Below, in pieces: positions 46,347-53,706 of a stretch of DNA of 64,000 nucleotides (position 1 is its first letter; every line of letters starts with the position of its first letter). A program made the position numbers and the translations under genes. Under the pieces are notes generated by a model. The model was not told the origin of the DNA and did no database searches. It saw only the letters and a list, made by a program, of their open reading frames with translations. Source of the stretch: JASLDZ01 sp964242625 (GTDB lineage Bacteria > Pseudomonadota > Alphaproteobacteria > Caulobacterales > Caulobacteraceae); contig CAXTAO010000013.1 of NCBI GenBank assembly GCA_964242625.1, positions 1 through 64,000 on the forward strand, written 5' to 3'.

Positions 46347-46369
46347 GGATCGGCGAGCCCGCCCCGCGC

Positions 46370-48028
46370 CTAGATCAGCTCCGGCCGCAGCCCTTCGGGC
46401 GAGCCGCGCCAGGCGCGCGCGGCCTCCGCGGAGGTGTCGGCGCCGGCCGGATCGCGCAGGGCGGCCTCCGCGCGGGCGAGCACGGTCAGCGCCGCCCCGT
46501 CGTGCGGGAAGTCGACGAGCGAGGCGCGGGCCTCGCGCATCGCCCCGGCCGCGTCGCCGTTAGCCAGGAGCGCGGAGGCCAGCGAGCGGCGCGGCGGCCA
46601 GCCCCACAGCGGGGGATCGCGACCGGGGTCGCGCGCCTCCCTCAAGACGGCCGCGCGGCGGTAACGGTCGACCGCCGTGCGCCAGTCGCGCCGCAGCATG
46701 GCCGCGCGGCCCTCCAGCGTGAGCCGCGCCACGTCCAGCACCGCGCGTTCGCCGCCGTCGGCGCGCGCGCCCGCCGCCGCGCGGGCGGCGTCGCCCACTG
46801 CGCGCGCCTCGGCGAGCACCCCGGCGGCGTCGCCCGACCGCGCGCGCGCTTCGCCCCGGGCATAGTGGAAGAGCCCCCGCGCGACCGGAGCCGTGGGCGC
46901 CCGCAGCGCCAGCACCGCGTCGACCGGCGCGTAGGTCCCAAGCGCCAGATAGGCGCGCGCGCCCACGAAGCTGTCCGGCCCGTACTGCGCCTGCATGCGC
47001 CGCGCGAGGTCGAGCGCCTGGGCGGCGTCGCCGCTCATCAGGGCGCCCGCGAGGCCGAAGCTCAGGTTGTGGGCGTGGAGCGCGAGGTCGGGCAGGCCGC
47101 CGGGCGGGCGCACGCGCTCGACATAGCTGCGGTCGGCGTCGGCGGCGCGGGTGTTGACGAGGGCCGCGTCCTCCCACCGGCCCAGCCGGTAGTAGATGTG
47201 GCTCGGCATGTGCACGAGGTGGCCCGCCCCAGGGGCCAGCGCGCCCAACTGATCGGCGTAGCGCTCCGCGCGCTGCGGTTCGCGTTCCCATTCCATCAGG
47301 TGGATGTAGAAGTGCTCGGCCGGGGTGAACCGCGGATTGCGCGCGAGCACGCGTTCCAGCCGCGTGCGGGCGGGCGCGGCGTCGGGGCCGCCGGGCCGCC
47401 AGTCCCCGGGGCCGGGATCCTCCCCCGCGATCATGTGGGCGGAGGCCGCGGCCACCTGCAGGGCGTCGTCGAGGGCGAAGCGGTCGGCCAGGGCGTCGGC
47501 CGCGCGGGCGTAGGCGCGCGGGTCGGTCGCCCAGCCGGCGCCGCGGCGGACATAGCGCGCGCGCTCGGCGGCGATCAGCCCCTGCGCCTTGGGCGAGAGG
47601 CCGGCCGCGAGCGCCCCCGCCCGGTCGAGCGCCGCCACCGCGCGCCCGGCCTCGTCGGCGCCGATCGTGTAGTTGATGGTGGGCGCGCGCGCCGCCGCCT
47701 CGCCCCAGAAGCACAGCGCGCAGCGCGGATCGAGGGTCTGCGCCGCCTGGAAGGCGCGCAGCGCTTCCGGCTCGTTGAAGGCGTGGTTGAGCCTGACGCC
47801 CCACTCGAACTGCGCGCGGGCCGCGGGCGTCGCGCGCTCCACCTCGTAGCCGCCGTCGCCGAAGCCCGCGAGCACCGGCAGGGGCGCCGCCGCCTCGCCC
47901 GGAGGTCGGGCGGCGGCGCGGCTCCCCGCGTCGGCGTGGCACAGGCCGAGCTGGCCCGTGGGCGGCGCGGGGCTCGACGCGCCGAGCGCCGCCACCCCCG
48001 CCACAGCGATCAGCGCCGCCTTCAGCAT
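46370..48028 (-). CDS. Exported tetratricopeptide-repeat protein
   Basis: A 552-residue protein with a signal peptide (MLKAALIAVAGVAALGASS). The rest is helical with TPR-like repeats: FEWGVRLNHAFNEPEALRAF, LVHMPSHIYYRLGRWEDAAL and AMREARASLVDFPHDGAA. The motifs LCFWGEAAARAPTIN and HMPSHIYYR are typical of a family of about 550-residue TPR proteins of unknown function. ATG start. It is divergent from the small secreted protein gene. Confidence 0.85.
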   Translation of the reverse strand: MLKAALIAVAGVAALGASSPAPPTGQLGLCHADAGSRAAARPPGEAAAPLPVLAGFGDGGYEVERATPAARAQFEWGVRLNHAFNEPEALRAFQAAQTLDPRCALCFWGEAAARAPTINYTIGADEAGRAVAALDRAGALAAGLSPKAQGLIAAERARYVRRGAGWATDPRAYARAADALADRFALDDALQVAAASAHMIAGEDPGPGDWRPGGPDAAPARTRLERVLARNPRFTPAEHFYIHLMEWEREPQRAERYADQLGALAPGAGHLVHMPSHIYYRLGRWEDAALVNTRAADADRSYVERVRPPGGLPDLALHAHNLSFGLAGALMSGDAAQALDLARRMQAQYGPDSFVGARAYLALGTYAPVDAVLALRAPTAPVARGLFHYARGEARARSGDAAGVLAEARAVGDAARAAAGARADGGERAVLDVARLTLEGRAAMLRRDWRTAVDRYRRAAVLREARDPGRDPPLWGWPPRRSLASALLANGDAAGAMREARASLVDFPHDGAALTVLARAEAALRDPAGADTSAEAARAWRGSPEGLRPELI

Positions 48029-48160
48029 GACGCCAGTCTAGCGGCCCAGGAGGTGAGGCGCGAGCGGCCCTGCGACCGCCTCACCCCTCGACACGCCCGC
48101 GAGCTTCGCCGCACGCTGCGTCTGCGCCGGACCGCCGTGCGCTTTACCGGAGATCCGCCC

Positions 48161-48406
48161 ATGCGTTCCTTCCTCCTCGCCGCGGCCGCCGTGGCCGTGC
48201 TCGCCGCCCCGCACGCCTCGGTCGCCGCCGCCAAGACCGGCGCGACCAAGGGCACGAGCAAGATGTCGACCTGCGCCGCCCAGTGGAAGGGCATGAACGA
48301 CGGCGACAAGGGCAAATATAACGACCGCGCGAAGACCATGAAGTCCAAGAAGGGCGGCAAGCTCTCGGGCTACAACGTCTGGACCGGCGAGTGCATGAAG
48401 AAGTGA
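48161..48406 (+). CDS. Small secreted lysine-rich protein
   Basis: An 81-residue protein with a signal peptide (MRSFLLAAAAVAVLAAPHAS then VAAAK) and a mature part rich in Lys, Gly and Met with two cysteines (STCAAQWKGMNDGDKGKY and WTGECMKK) that could form a disulfide. It faintly resembles PsiF-type small periplasmic proteins in ending ...ECMKK, but I cannot assign it. The ATG start and a strong downstream hairpin support a real, separately transcribed gene. Confidence 0.75.
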   Translation: MRSFLLAAAAVAVLAAPHASVAAAKTGATKGTSKMSTCAAQWKGMNDGDKGKYNDRAKTMKSKKGGKLSGYNVWTGECMKK

Positions 48407-48414
48407 CGGGCTGA

Positions 48415-48466
48415 GCGCGCCGGGGCGGGCCTCCGCGGGAGGAACCGCCGCCCCGGCCGCGCTTTC
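48415..48466 (+). terminator. Probable terminator of the small secreted protein gene
   Basis: CCGGGGCGG (48,420-48,428) pairs with CCGCCCCGG (48,448-48,456). An inner CCTCC/GGAGG hairpin and outer CGCG pairing extend the structure, followed by TTTCC. It lies 8 bp after the stop codon. Confidence 0.6.
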
Positions 48467-48507
48467 CGCTCCCCGACCGTCAGCCGACCCCGTCGAGGAG
48501 CCCGCCC

Positions 48508-49005
48508 ATGTCCGCCACCGACCTCACCCCCGCCCAGCTCGAAGAGCGGCTGTGGAAAGAGATCGGGTCCGAGCGGATCGTCATGCTGGGGCTGGTGGGC
48601 GGCGAGCCCCACCACATGCAGCCTATGGCCGCCTTCGGCGACGCGGACCAGGGCGTGATCTGGTTCTTCACCAAGAAGACCACCGACCTCGTGCGCGACA
48701 CCGGCGGCGGGCACGACGCGATGGTCTGCGTGATGGCGCACGACCGCGAGTTCCAGGCCTGCATCCACGGCGAACTGACGGTGGCGCACGACCCCGGCAA
48801 GATCGACGAGTACTGGTCGGCCTACGTCTCGGCCTGGTACCCGCAGGGCAAGGACGACCCCGACCTCACCTTGATGCGCATGGATGCGCTGGATGCGCGG
48901 GTGTGGGTCTCCCAGGGCGGGCTCGCCTATCCGCTGAAGATCGCCAAGGCCAACCTGACTCACACCACCCCCAAGGTCGGCACGGTGGGCGACGTCCAGC
49001 TCTGA
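48508..49005 (+). CDS. Pyridoxamine 5'-phosphate oxidase-fold (general stress protein 26-like) protein
   Basis: A 165-residue protein with the split-barrel flavin-binding fold of the COG3871 type: RIVMLGLVGGEPHHMQPMAA, VIWFFTKKTTDLVRD, FQACIHGELTVAHDPGKIDE and WSAYVSAWYPQGKDDPDLTL, with a conserved tail. Family members bind FMN or F420; a physiological role in stress is suggested only by name. ATG start. It converges on the siroheme-like gene (7 bp). Confidence 0.88.
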   Translation: MSATDLTPAQLEERLWKEIGSERIVMLGLVGGEPHHMQPMAAFGDADQGVIWFFTKKTTDLVRDTGGGHDAMVCVMAHDREFQACIHGELTVAHDPGKIDEYWSAYVSAWYPQGKDDPDLTLMRMDALDARVWVSQGGLAYPLKIAKANLTHTTPKVGTVGDVQL

Positions 49006-49012
49006 GGCGGCG

Positions 49013-49876
49013 TCAGCCCAGCCGTTCGGCCTCGACGCCGCGGACGGCGAGGGCCTGAGCCCAGCCGGCCGGGTCGGCCACGAGCACGACGCACGCTTCG
49101 CCGTCGGCCGCCGCTCGCGCGATCGCGTCCGCCTCGGGTGGGGCGCGCGGGGCGTCGCGCCGGGCGAACGCGAGGATCGCGGAGTCCGCGCCCGTCTCCG
49201 CGAACACACGCTCGGCCGCGCCCAGCCGGCGCGCGGCGCGCAGCGTCAGGAGGTCGGGCGCGGTCGGCGGCGCGATCAGCGCGACGGGCGGCGCGCGCGG
49301 CCCCTCGACGTCCATGAGGGCCAGCGCCGCGGCAAAGGCGCCCTCGTCGTCGCCGGCGAGCGCCAAGGCGGCGGCCGGACCGTCCAGCACGCGGCCGAAG
49401 AAGCGCCGGCGGGCGTCCATGCCGCCGAGTCGCGCTGCGGGGGCGCGTAGGCGCTGAAGCAGCCGCGCCACCGCGCCCAGCCGTTCGGGCCAGCGCGCCT
49501 CCAGCTCCTGCCGCAGCCGGACCGCGAGCACCGGCGCCGCGCCCGCGGTGCCGATGGCGCCCACCACCGCTCCCCGGTCGACGATCGAGGGCGTGTTGAA
49601 GTCGCACATGGCCGGCCGGTCGACCACATTGACGAGCGCGCCCGCGGCGCGCGCGCACGCCGCCGCCGCCGCCAGCGCCGCCTCGTCCTCCCCCGCGACG
49701 AAGACGAGTCGCGCGCCCGCGCACGCCTCGGGGGTTACCGCTTCGGCGTCCGCCAGCCGCACGAGTTTGGCGGGCGAGCCGTCGAACAGCCGCGCCTTGG
49801 CGTCGGCGGCGGGGCCGGTTCCGGCCACCACCACCCGGGCGCCCGCGAGCGGCACGAAGGCGGGGAAGGCGTCCAC
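49013..49876 (-). CDS. Precorrin-2 dehydrogenase/siroheme-synthase N-terminal domain protein with degenerate methyltransferase tail
   Basis: A 287-residue protein. Residues 1 to about 190 match the CysG N-terminal half, which oxidises precorrin-2 and inserts iron: RVVVAGTGPAADAKARLF, LVNVVDRPAMCDFNTPSIVD and GAIGTAGAAPVLAVRLRQEL. The remaining part (PPVALIAPPTAPDLLTLRAA, ILAFARRDAPR, CVVLVADPAG) aligns by eye with the first third of the SUMT methyltransferase domain. However, it lacks the SAM loop GAGPGDP and the GGDPF motif and ends early. It may therefore only do the dehydrogenase/chelatase steps. It lies 4 nt after the MocA-like gene. Confidence 0.8.
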   Translation of the reverse strand: MDAFPAFVPLAGARVVVAGTGPAADAKARLFDGSPAKLVRLADAEAVTPEACAGARLVFVAGEDEAALAAAAACARAAGALVNVVDRPAMCDFNTPSIVDRGAVVGAIGTAGAAPVLAVRLRQELEARWPERLGAVARLLQRLRAPAARLGGMDARRRFFGRVLDGPAAALALAGDDEGAFAAALALMDVEGPRAPPVALIAPPTAPDLLTLRAARRLGAAERVFAETGADSAILAFARRDAPRAPPEADAIARAAADGEACVVLVADPAGWAQALAVRGVEAERLG

Positions 49877-49880
49877 CGCT

Positions 49881-50483
49881 TTAGCCCGCTCCGGCCAGCG
49901 CGGCGGGAATGTCGACGTCGAACAGGACGCCCGGGTCGTCGGTCTCCACCCGCGCGAGCCGCGCGCCCAGCCCGTCCAGGAGGGCGCCCGCGCCGCGATC
50001 GCCGTCGAGCGCGGATGCGGCGGCGAACAGGGCGCGGCCGAGGAGCACGGGGTGGCCCCGTCGCCCGCCGCACACGGGCGCGGCGGCGGCGACGCCGCCC
50101 GCGCGCCAGGCGAGGGCGAGCCGGTCGGCCACGTCGGCGGGGACGCTGGGCATGTCGCCCAGGAACACGAAGGCGCCCGCCGCCCCGGGCGGAACCCGCG
50201 CGAGCCCGGCGCGCAGGGAGGCGGACACCCCCGCGCCCCAGTCGCGCGCGCGCTCGACTTCCAGAGGCCGGCCGGCGGCGAGCTCGCGCACGCACGCCCC
50301 CACAGCGCACGCGTCGGCCCCCGTCACCACCGTCACACCCCTGACGGGCGCGGCCAGCGCGCGGTCGAGCGCCCAGGCGAGGAGGGGGCGGCCCTTGAAC
50401 GGAGCCAGGAGCTTGCCGCCGCCGAACCGCGACCCCGCCCCGGCCGCCAGCACGACCGCGTGCAACGGATCGTTCGCCTCCAT
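49881..50483 (-). CDS. mocA: MocA/MobA-like molybdopterin nucleotidyltransferase
   Basis: A 200-residue NTP-transferase. The nucleotide-binding N terminus is AVVLAAGAGSRFGGGKLLAP with FKGRPLLAWAL. Further motifs are GAGVSASLRAGLARV, the metal-binding VFLGDMP, RRGHPVLLGRALF, and FDVDIP at the end. The GSRFGG-K-L pattern fits MocA-type CTP:molybdopterin cytidylyltransferases better than MobA. The specificity (CTP or GTP) is not certain. ATG at 50483, divergent from moaA with only 34 bp between start codons. Confidence 0.85.
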   Translation of the reverse strand: MEANDPLHAVVLAAGAGSRFGGGKLLAPFKGRPLLAWALDRALAAPVRGVTVVTGADACAVGACVRELAAGRPLEVERARDWGAGVSASLRAGLARVPPGAAGAFVFLGDMPSVPADVADRLALAWRAGGVAAAAPVCGGRRGHPVLLGRALFAAASALDGDRGAGALLDGLGARLARVETDDPGVLFDVDIPAALAGAG

Positions 50484-50517
50484 CGGGTCTTAGCCTCTAT
50501 ATGTCGACCGACCGCCC

Positions 50518-51579
50518 ATGAGCCCCTACGACGCCGCCGCCATGCCCGCCAGTCCGGGCCCGCCGCCCCGGGCGGACCTCGCCGCGCCGCTGGTCGACGG
50601 GCTGGGGCGCAGCGTGCGCTATCTGCGGGTGTCGGTGACCGACCGGTGCGACCTGCGCTGCCTCTACTGCATGCCCGAGCGCATGCGCTTCCTGCCCCGC
50701 GCCGAGGTGCTGTCGCTGGAGGAGCTCGACCGGCTGTGCACGCTGTTCGTGACGCTGGGCGCGCGCAAGCTGCGGCTGACGGGCGGCGAGCCCCTCGTGC
50801 GGCGCGACGTCGTCGCCCTGTTCGAGAGCCTCGGTCGCCACCTGCGCACGGGCGTGCTGGACGAGCTGACCCTCACCACCAACGGGATGCGGCTGGCCGA
50901 ATTCGCCGCGCCCCTGGCGCGCGCGGGCGTGCGCCGCGTCAACGTCAGCCTCGACACGCTCGATCCAGAGCGTTTCCGCCGGCTGACCCGCGGCGGCGAC
51001 CTCGCGCGGGTGATGGAGGGGATCGGCGCGGCGCAGGCGGCGGGGCTCCGCGTCAAGATCAACGCGGTGGCGCTCCAGCGCGACAATCGCGACGAGCTGT
51101 CGGCGCTGGTCGCCTGGGCGCACGGGCGCGGCTGCGATCTCACCCTGATCGAGGCCATGCCCATGGGCGAGGTCGACGAGGACCGCGTCGACCAGTTCGT
51201 CAGCTTGCAGGAGGTGCGCCGCGACCTGTCGGCGGTGTGGACGCTCACGCCGCTCGCCGCCTCCACCGGCGGCCCGGCGCGCTATGTGCGGGTGGAGGAG
51301 ACGGGCGGCGTGCTGGGCTTCATCACGCCCCTGACCCACGACTTCTGCGGCACGTGCAACCGCGTGCGCCTGACCTGCACGGGCACCTTGCACACCTGCC
51401 TCGGCCAGGACGACGCGACCGACCTCCGCGCGGTGCTGCGCGGTGGGGGCTCGGACGCCGACCTCGCCCGGGCGATCGCCGGCGGCCTTTCCACCAAGCC
51501 GCGCGGGCACGACTTCCGCATCGCGCTGCGGGGCGAGCGGCCGAGCCAGGCGCGCCACATGTCGACCACGGGGGGCTGA
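50518..51579 (+). CDS. moaA: GTP 3',8-cyclase MoaA
   Basis: Radical-SAM enzyme starting molybdenum cofactor synthesis from GTP. The 353 residues have the N-terminal cluster VTDRCDLRCLYCMPERM, LRLTGGEPLVRRDV, the C-terminal cluster CGTCNRVRLTCTGTLHTC and the functional C-terminal Gly-Gly (MSTTGG). The ATG at 50518 or at 50542 is possible. First gene of moaA-moaD-moaE-moaB-VOC-moaC-moeA. Only 34 bp separate it from mocA, which leaves no room for a Moco riboswitch. Confidence 0.97.
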   Translation: MSPYDAAAMPASPGPPPRADLAAPLVDGLGRSVRYLRVSVTDRCDLRCLYCMPERMRFLPRAEVLSLEELDRLCTLFVTLGARKLRLTGGEPLVRRDVVALFESLGRHLRTGVLDELTLTTNGMRLAEFAAPLARAGVRRVNVSLDTLDPERFRRLTRGGDLARVMEGIGAAQAAGLRVKINAVALQRDNRDELSALVAWAHGRGCDLTLIEAMPMGEVDEDRVDQFVSLQEVRRDLSAVWTLTPLAASTGGPARYVRVEETGGVLGFITPLTHDFCGTCNRVRLTCTGTLHTCLGQDDATDLRAVLRGGGSDADLARAIAGGLSTKPRGHDFRIALRGERPSQARHMSTTGG

Positions 51580-51583
51580 GCGC

Positions 51584-51820
51584 GTGGCGCGGGTGCTCCT
51601 GTTCGGGCGCCTGGCCGACGCCGCGGGCTGGCGCGAGCGCGAGGTGGCGGGCGCGCGGCTCTCCGAGGTGCGGGCGGCGCTCGCCGCCGACCCGGCGCTC
51701 GGCGCGGCGCTGGCGGGGGCGGGCGTGCAGGCGGCGGTGGACCGCGCCATCGTGCGCGGCGACGCCCCGCTCGCGGCCGACGCCGAGGTCGCCTTTATGC
51801 CGCCCATGAGCGGCGGATGA
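51584..51820 (+). CDS. moaD: Molybdopterin synthase small subunit MoaD
   Basis: Ubiquitin-like sulfur carrier, 78 residues, ending in the thiocarboxylated Gly-Gly (FMPPMSGG). It starts VARVLLFGRLADAAG with GTG, 4 nt after the moaA stop codon. VDRAIVRGDAPLAADAEVAF is the usual pre-terminal block. It overlaps moaE by 4 nt (ATGA). Confidence 0.93.
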   Translation: MARVLLFGRLADAAGWREREVAGARLSEVRAALAADPALGAALAGAGVQAAVDRAIVRGDAPLAADAEVAFMPPMSGG

Positions 51821-52281
51821 CGGGCGTCTTGGTCGAGGCGCTCGACCCCGCGGCGCTCCTGGCCACCTTCTGCGCCGGGCGCACGGACGTGGGGGCGGTG
51901 GTCTCCTTCACCGGCGCGGTGCGCGAGGAGGTCGGCGCCGAGGCGCTGGAGCTCGAGACCTACCCCGCGCTCGCCGAGGCGGAGATCGCGCGCGCCATGG
52001 ACGAGGTGCGCGCGCGCCACGGGCTCCTCGACCTCCTGGTGCGCCATCGCACGGGCCGTCTAGCGCCGGGCGAGCCCATCGTCTTCGTCGCCGCGGCGGC
52101 GAAGCACCGTCGCGCCGCCTTCGACGGCGCCGACCAGATGATGGACTGGCTGAAGAGCCGGGCGCCCTTCTGGAAGAAGGCGCACGCCGGCGACGCCGCG
52201 CGCTGGATCGAGCCCCGCCGCCAAGACTATGACGACGCGGCGCGCTGGGACGCGCCCGCCGAAGGGGAGCGCCGGCCATGA
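51817..52281 (+). CDS. moaE: Molybdopterin synthase catalytic subunit MoaE
   Basis: Transfers sulfur from MoaD to cyclic pyranopterin monophosphate. The 154 residues show GAVVSFTGAVREE, LVRHRTGRLAPGEPIVFVAA and the catalytic Lys region AAFDGADQMMDWLKSRAPFW followed by KK. Coupled to moaD and moaB by 4-nt overlaps at both ends. Confidence 0.95.
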   Translation: MTGVLVEALDPAALLATFCAGRTDVGAVVSFTGAVREEVGAEALELETYPALAEAEIARAMDEVRARHGLLDLLVRHRTGRLAPGEPIVFVAAAAKHRRAAFDGADQMMDWLKSRAPFWKKAHAGDAARWIEPRRQDYDDAARWDAPAEGERRP

Positions 52282-52844
52282 GCGAGGTCCTGGACGAGGC
52301 CGCCCGCCTGCGCCCCGGCGGCCGGATCGACGCCGAGCGCGAGCTGCGGCCGGTGAAGATCGCCGTGCTGACGGTGTCCGACACACGCGACCTCTCCACC
52401 GACACCTCCGGAGACGTGCTCCAGGCGAAGCTGGAGGACGCGGGCCACGTGCTGGCCGGTCGGGCGCTGGTGCGCGACGACGTGGACGCCATCCGCGAGC
52501 AGGTGCTGACCTGGGTGGAGGGTGGCGAGGTCGAGGTGATCCTCACCACCGGCGGCACGGGGCTGACCGGCCGCGACGTGACCCCCGACGCGGTCGAGCC
52601 CCTGTTCGACAAGCGGATGGAAGGCTTCGCGGTCGTCTTCCACCTGGTCAGCTACGGCACGATCGGCCTCTCGACGCTGCAGAGCCGCGCCACCGCCGGG
52701 CTGATCGGCGGCGTTTTCGTGTTCTGCCTGCCGGGCTCCAACGGCGCCTGCCGCGACGGCTGGAGCGTGATCGCCCCCCAGCTCGACAGCCGCCACGCCC
52801 CCTGCAACATGGTCGAGTTGATGCCGCGCCTGAAGGAGCGCTGA
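52278..52844 (+). CDS. moaB: Molybdopterin adenylyltransferase MoaB/MogA-type
   Basis: A 188-residue protein of the MoaB/MogA fold. Motifs are VLTVSDTRDLSTDTSGDVLQ, LTTGGTGLTGRDVTPDAVEP, KRMEGFAVVFHLVSYGTIGL and VFCLPGSNGACRDGW. It adenylylates molybdopterin ahead of metal insertion by MoeA. The overlap with moaE is ATGA. Confidence 0.95.
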   Translation: MSEVLDEAARLRPGGRIDAERELRPVKIAVLTVSDTRDLSTDTSGDVLQAKLEDAGHVLAGRALVRDDVDAIREQVLTWVEGGEVEVILTTGGTGLTGRDVTPDAVEPLFDKRMEGFAVVFHLVSYGTIGLSTLQSRATAGLIGGVFVFCLPGSNGACRDGWSVIAPQLDSRHAPCNMVELMPRLKER

Positions 52845-52846
52845 CG

Positions 52847-53227
52847 ATGGCCAAGGTGGTGGGCGTGGGCGGGGTGTTCTTCAAGACGCACGACATGGAG
52901 GGCCTCAAGCACTGGTACGCGCAGGTGCTGGGCTTCGAGCTGACCGACTGGGGCGGCGCGTACTTCCCTCCGCTCACCCGGGGCGGCACGGCCTGGAGCC
53001 CGTTCAAGGCCGACACCGACCACTTCAAGCCTTCGGACGCGCCCTACATGATCAACTACGTCGTCGACGACATGGCGGGCGTGCTCGGGCGCGTGCGCGA
53101 GGCGGGGGTGGCGGTGCTGGAGGAGCAGACGATGGACGGCTTCGGCCGCTTCGCCTGGATCATGGATCCCGCCGGAACCAAGGTCGAGCTGTGGGAGCCC
53201 GAGGCGAAGCCCCACGCGCCCGCGTGA
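52847..53227 (+). CDS. VOC-family (glyoxalase/bleomycin-resistance) protein
   Basis: A 126-residue protein with two beta-alpha-beta-beta-beta units: FFKTHDMEGLKHWYAQVLGF and YVVDDMAGVLGRVREAGVAV then WIMDPAGTKVELWEPE, whose final Glu is a usual metal ligand. It starts 2 nt after moaB and overlaps moaC by 4 nt, so it is locked inside the molybdopterin operon. No known Moco step uses a VOC protein. It may be a passenger or an unrecognised accessory. Confidence 0.88.
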   Translation: MAKVVGVGGVFFKTHDMEGLKHWYAQVLGFELTDWGGAYFPPLTRGGTAWSPFKADTDHFKPSDAPYMINYVVDDMAGVLGRVREAGVAVLEEQTMDGFGRFAWIMDPAGTKVELWEPEAKPHAPA

Positions 53228-53706
53228 GCGGCCTCACCCACATCGACGCCGACGGCCGCGCCCGCATGGTCGACGTGTCGGCCAAGCCCTCGACCGTGCG
53301 CGAGGCGGCGGCCGCCGGCCGGGTGGTGATGGCCCCCGAGACGCTGGCGCTCGTGCGCGAAGGGCGGGCCAAGAAGGGCGACGTGCGCGCGACAGCCGAG
53401 CTGGCGGGCGTGATGGCGGCCAAGCGCACCGCCGACCTCATCCCGCTGTGCCATCCGCTGGCGCTCTCGTCGGTCAAGGTGGAGGTGCGCGAGGCGCAGG
53501 GGTCCCCGGCGCTGGAGGTCGTGGCCCGCGTCAAAACCACCGGGCCGACGGGGGTCGAGATGGAGGCGCTGACCGCCGTCTCGGTCGCCTGTCTGACGCT
53601 CTATGACATGCTCAAGGCGACCGATCGCGGCATGACCATCGAGGGCGTGCGCCTTCTCGAAAAGTCGGGCGGCGCGTCGGGCGCGTGGCGGCGGGACGGG
53701 GCGTGA
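53224..53706 (+). CDS. moaC: Cyclic pyranopterin monophosphate synthase MoaC
   Basis: Acts after MoaA to form cyclic pyranopterin monophosphate. The 160 residues show MVDVSAKPSTVREAAAAGRV, KRTADLIPLCHPLALSSVKV, TTGPTGVEMEALTAVSVAC and DMLKATDRGMTIEGVRLLEK. GTG start within the stop codon of the VOC gene; the stop codon overlaps the GTG of moeA. Confidence 0.96.
   Translation: MSGLTHIDADGRARMVDVSAKPSTVREAAAAGRVVMAPETLALVREGRAKKGDVRATAELAGVMAAKRTADLIPLCHPLALSSVKVEVREAQGSPALEVVARVKTTGPTGVEMEALTAVSVACLTLYDMLKATDRGMTIEGVRLLEKSGGASGAWRRDGA

Noticed and set aside
43963..46369. Possible replication origin around dnaA
   Set aside because: I found no cluster of DnaA boxes, no AT-rich unwinding region and no CtrA-type TTAA-N7-TTAA pair. 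In Caulobacter oriC is elsewhere, near hemE.
46337..48160. Long plus-strand frame running into the small secreted protein gene
   Set aside because: The upstream part is antisense to the TPR gene. Only the last 81 codons, after a signal-peptide start, look real.
50484..50517. Molybdenum-cofactor riboswitch upstream of moaA
   Set aside because: The space is only 34 bp, too short for the known aptamer.
51584..53227. The window as a novel defence or biosynthetic system centred on the molybdopterin operon
   Set aside because: All but one of its genes have standard Moco functions. Only the VOC protein remains unexplained, and it is reported separately.
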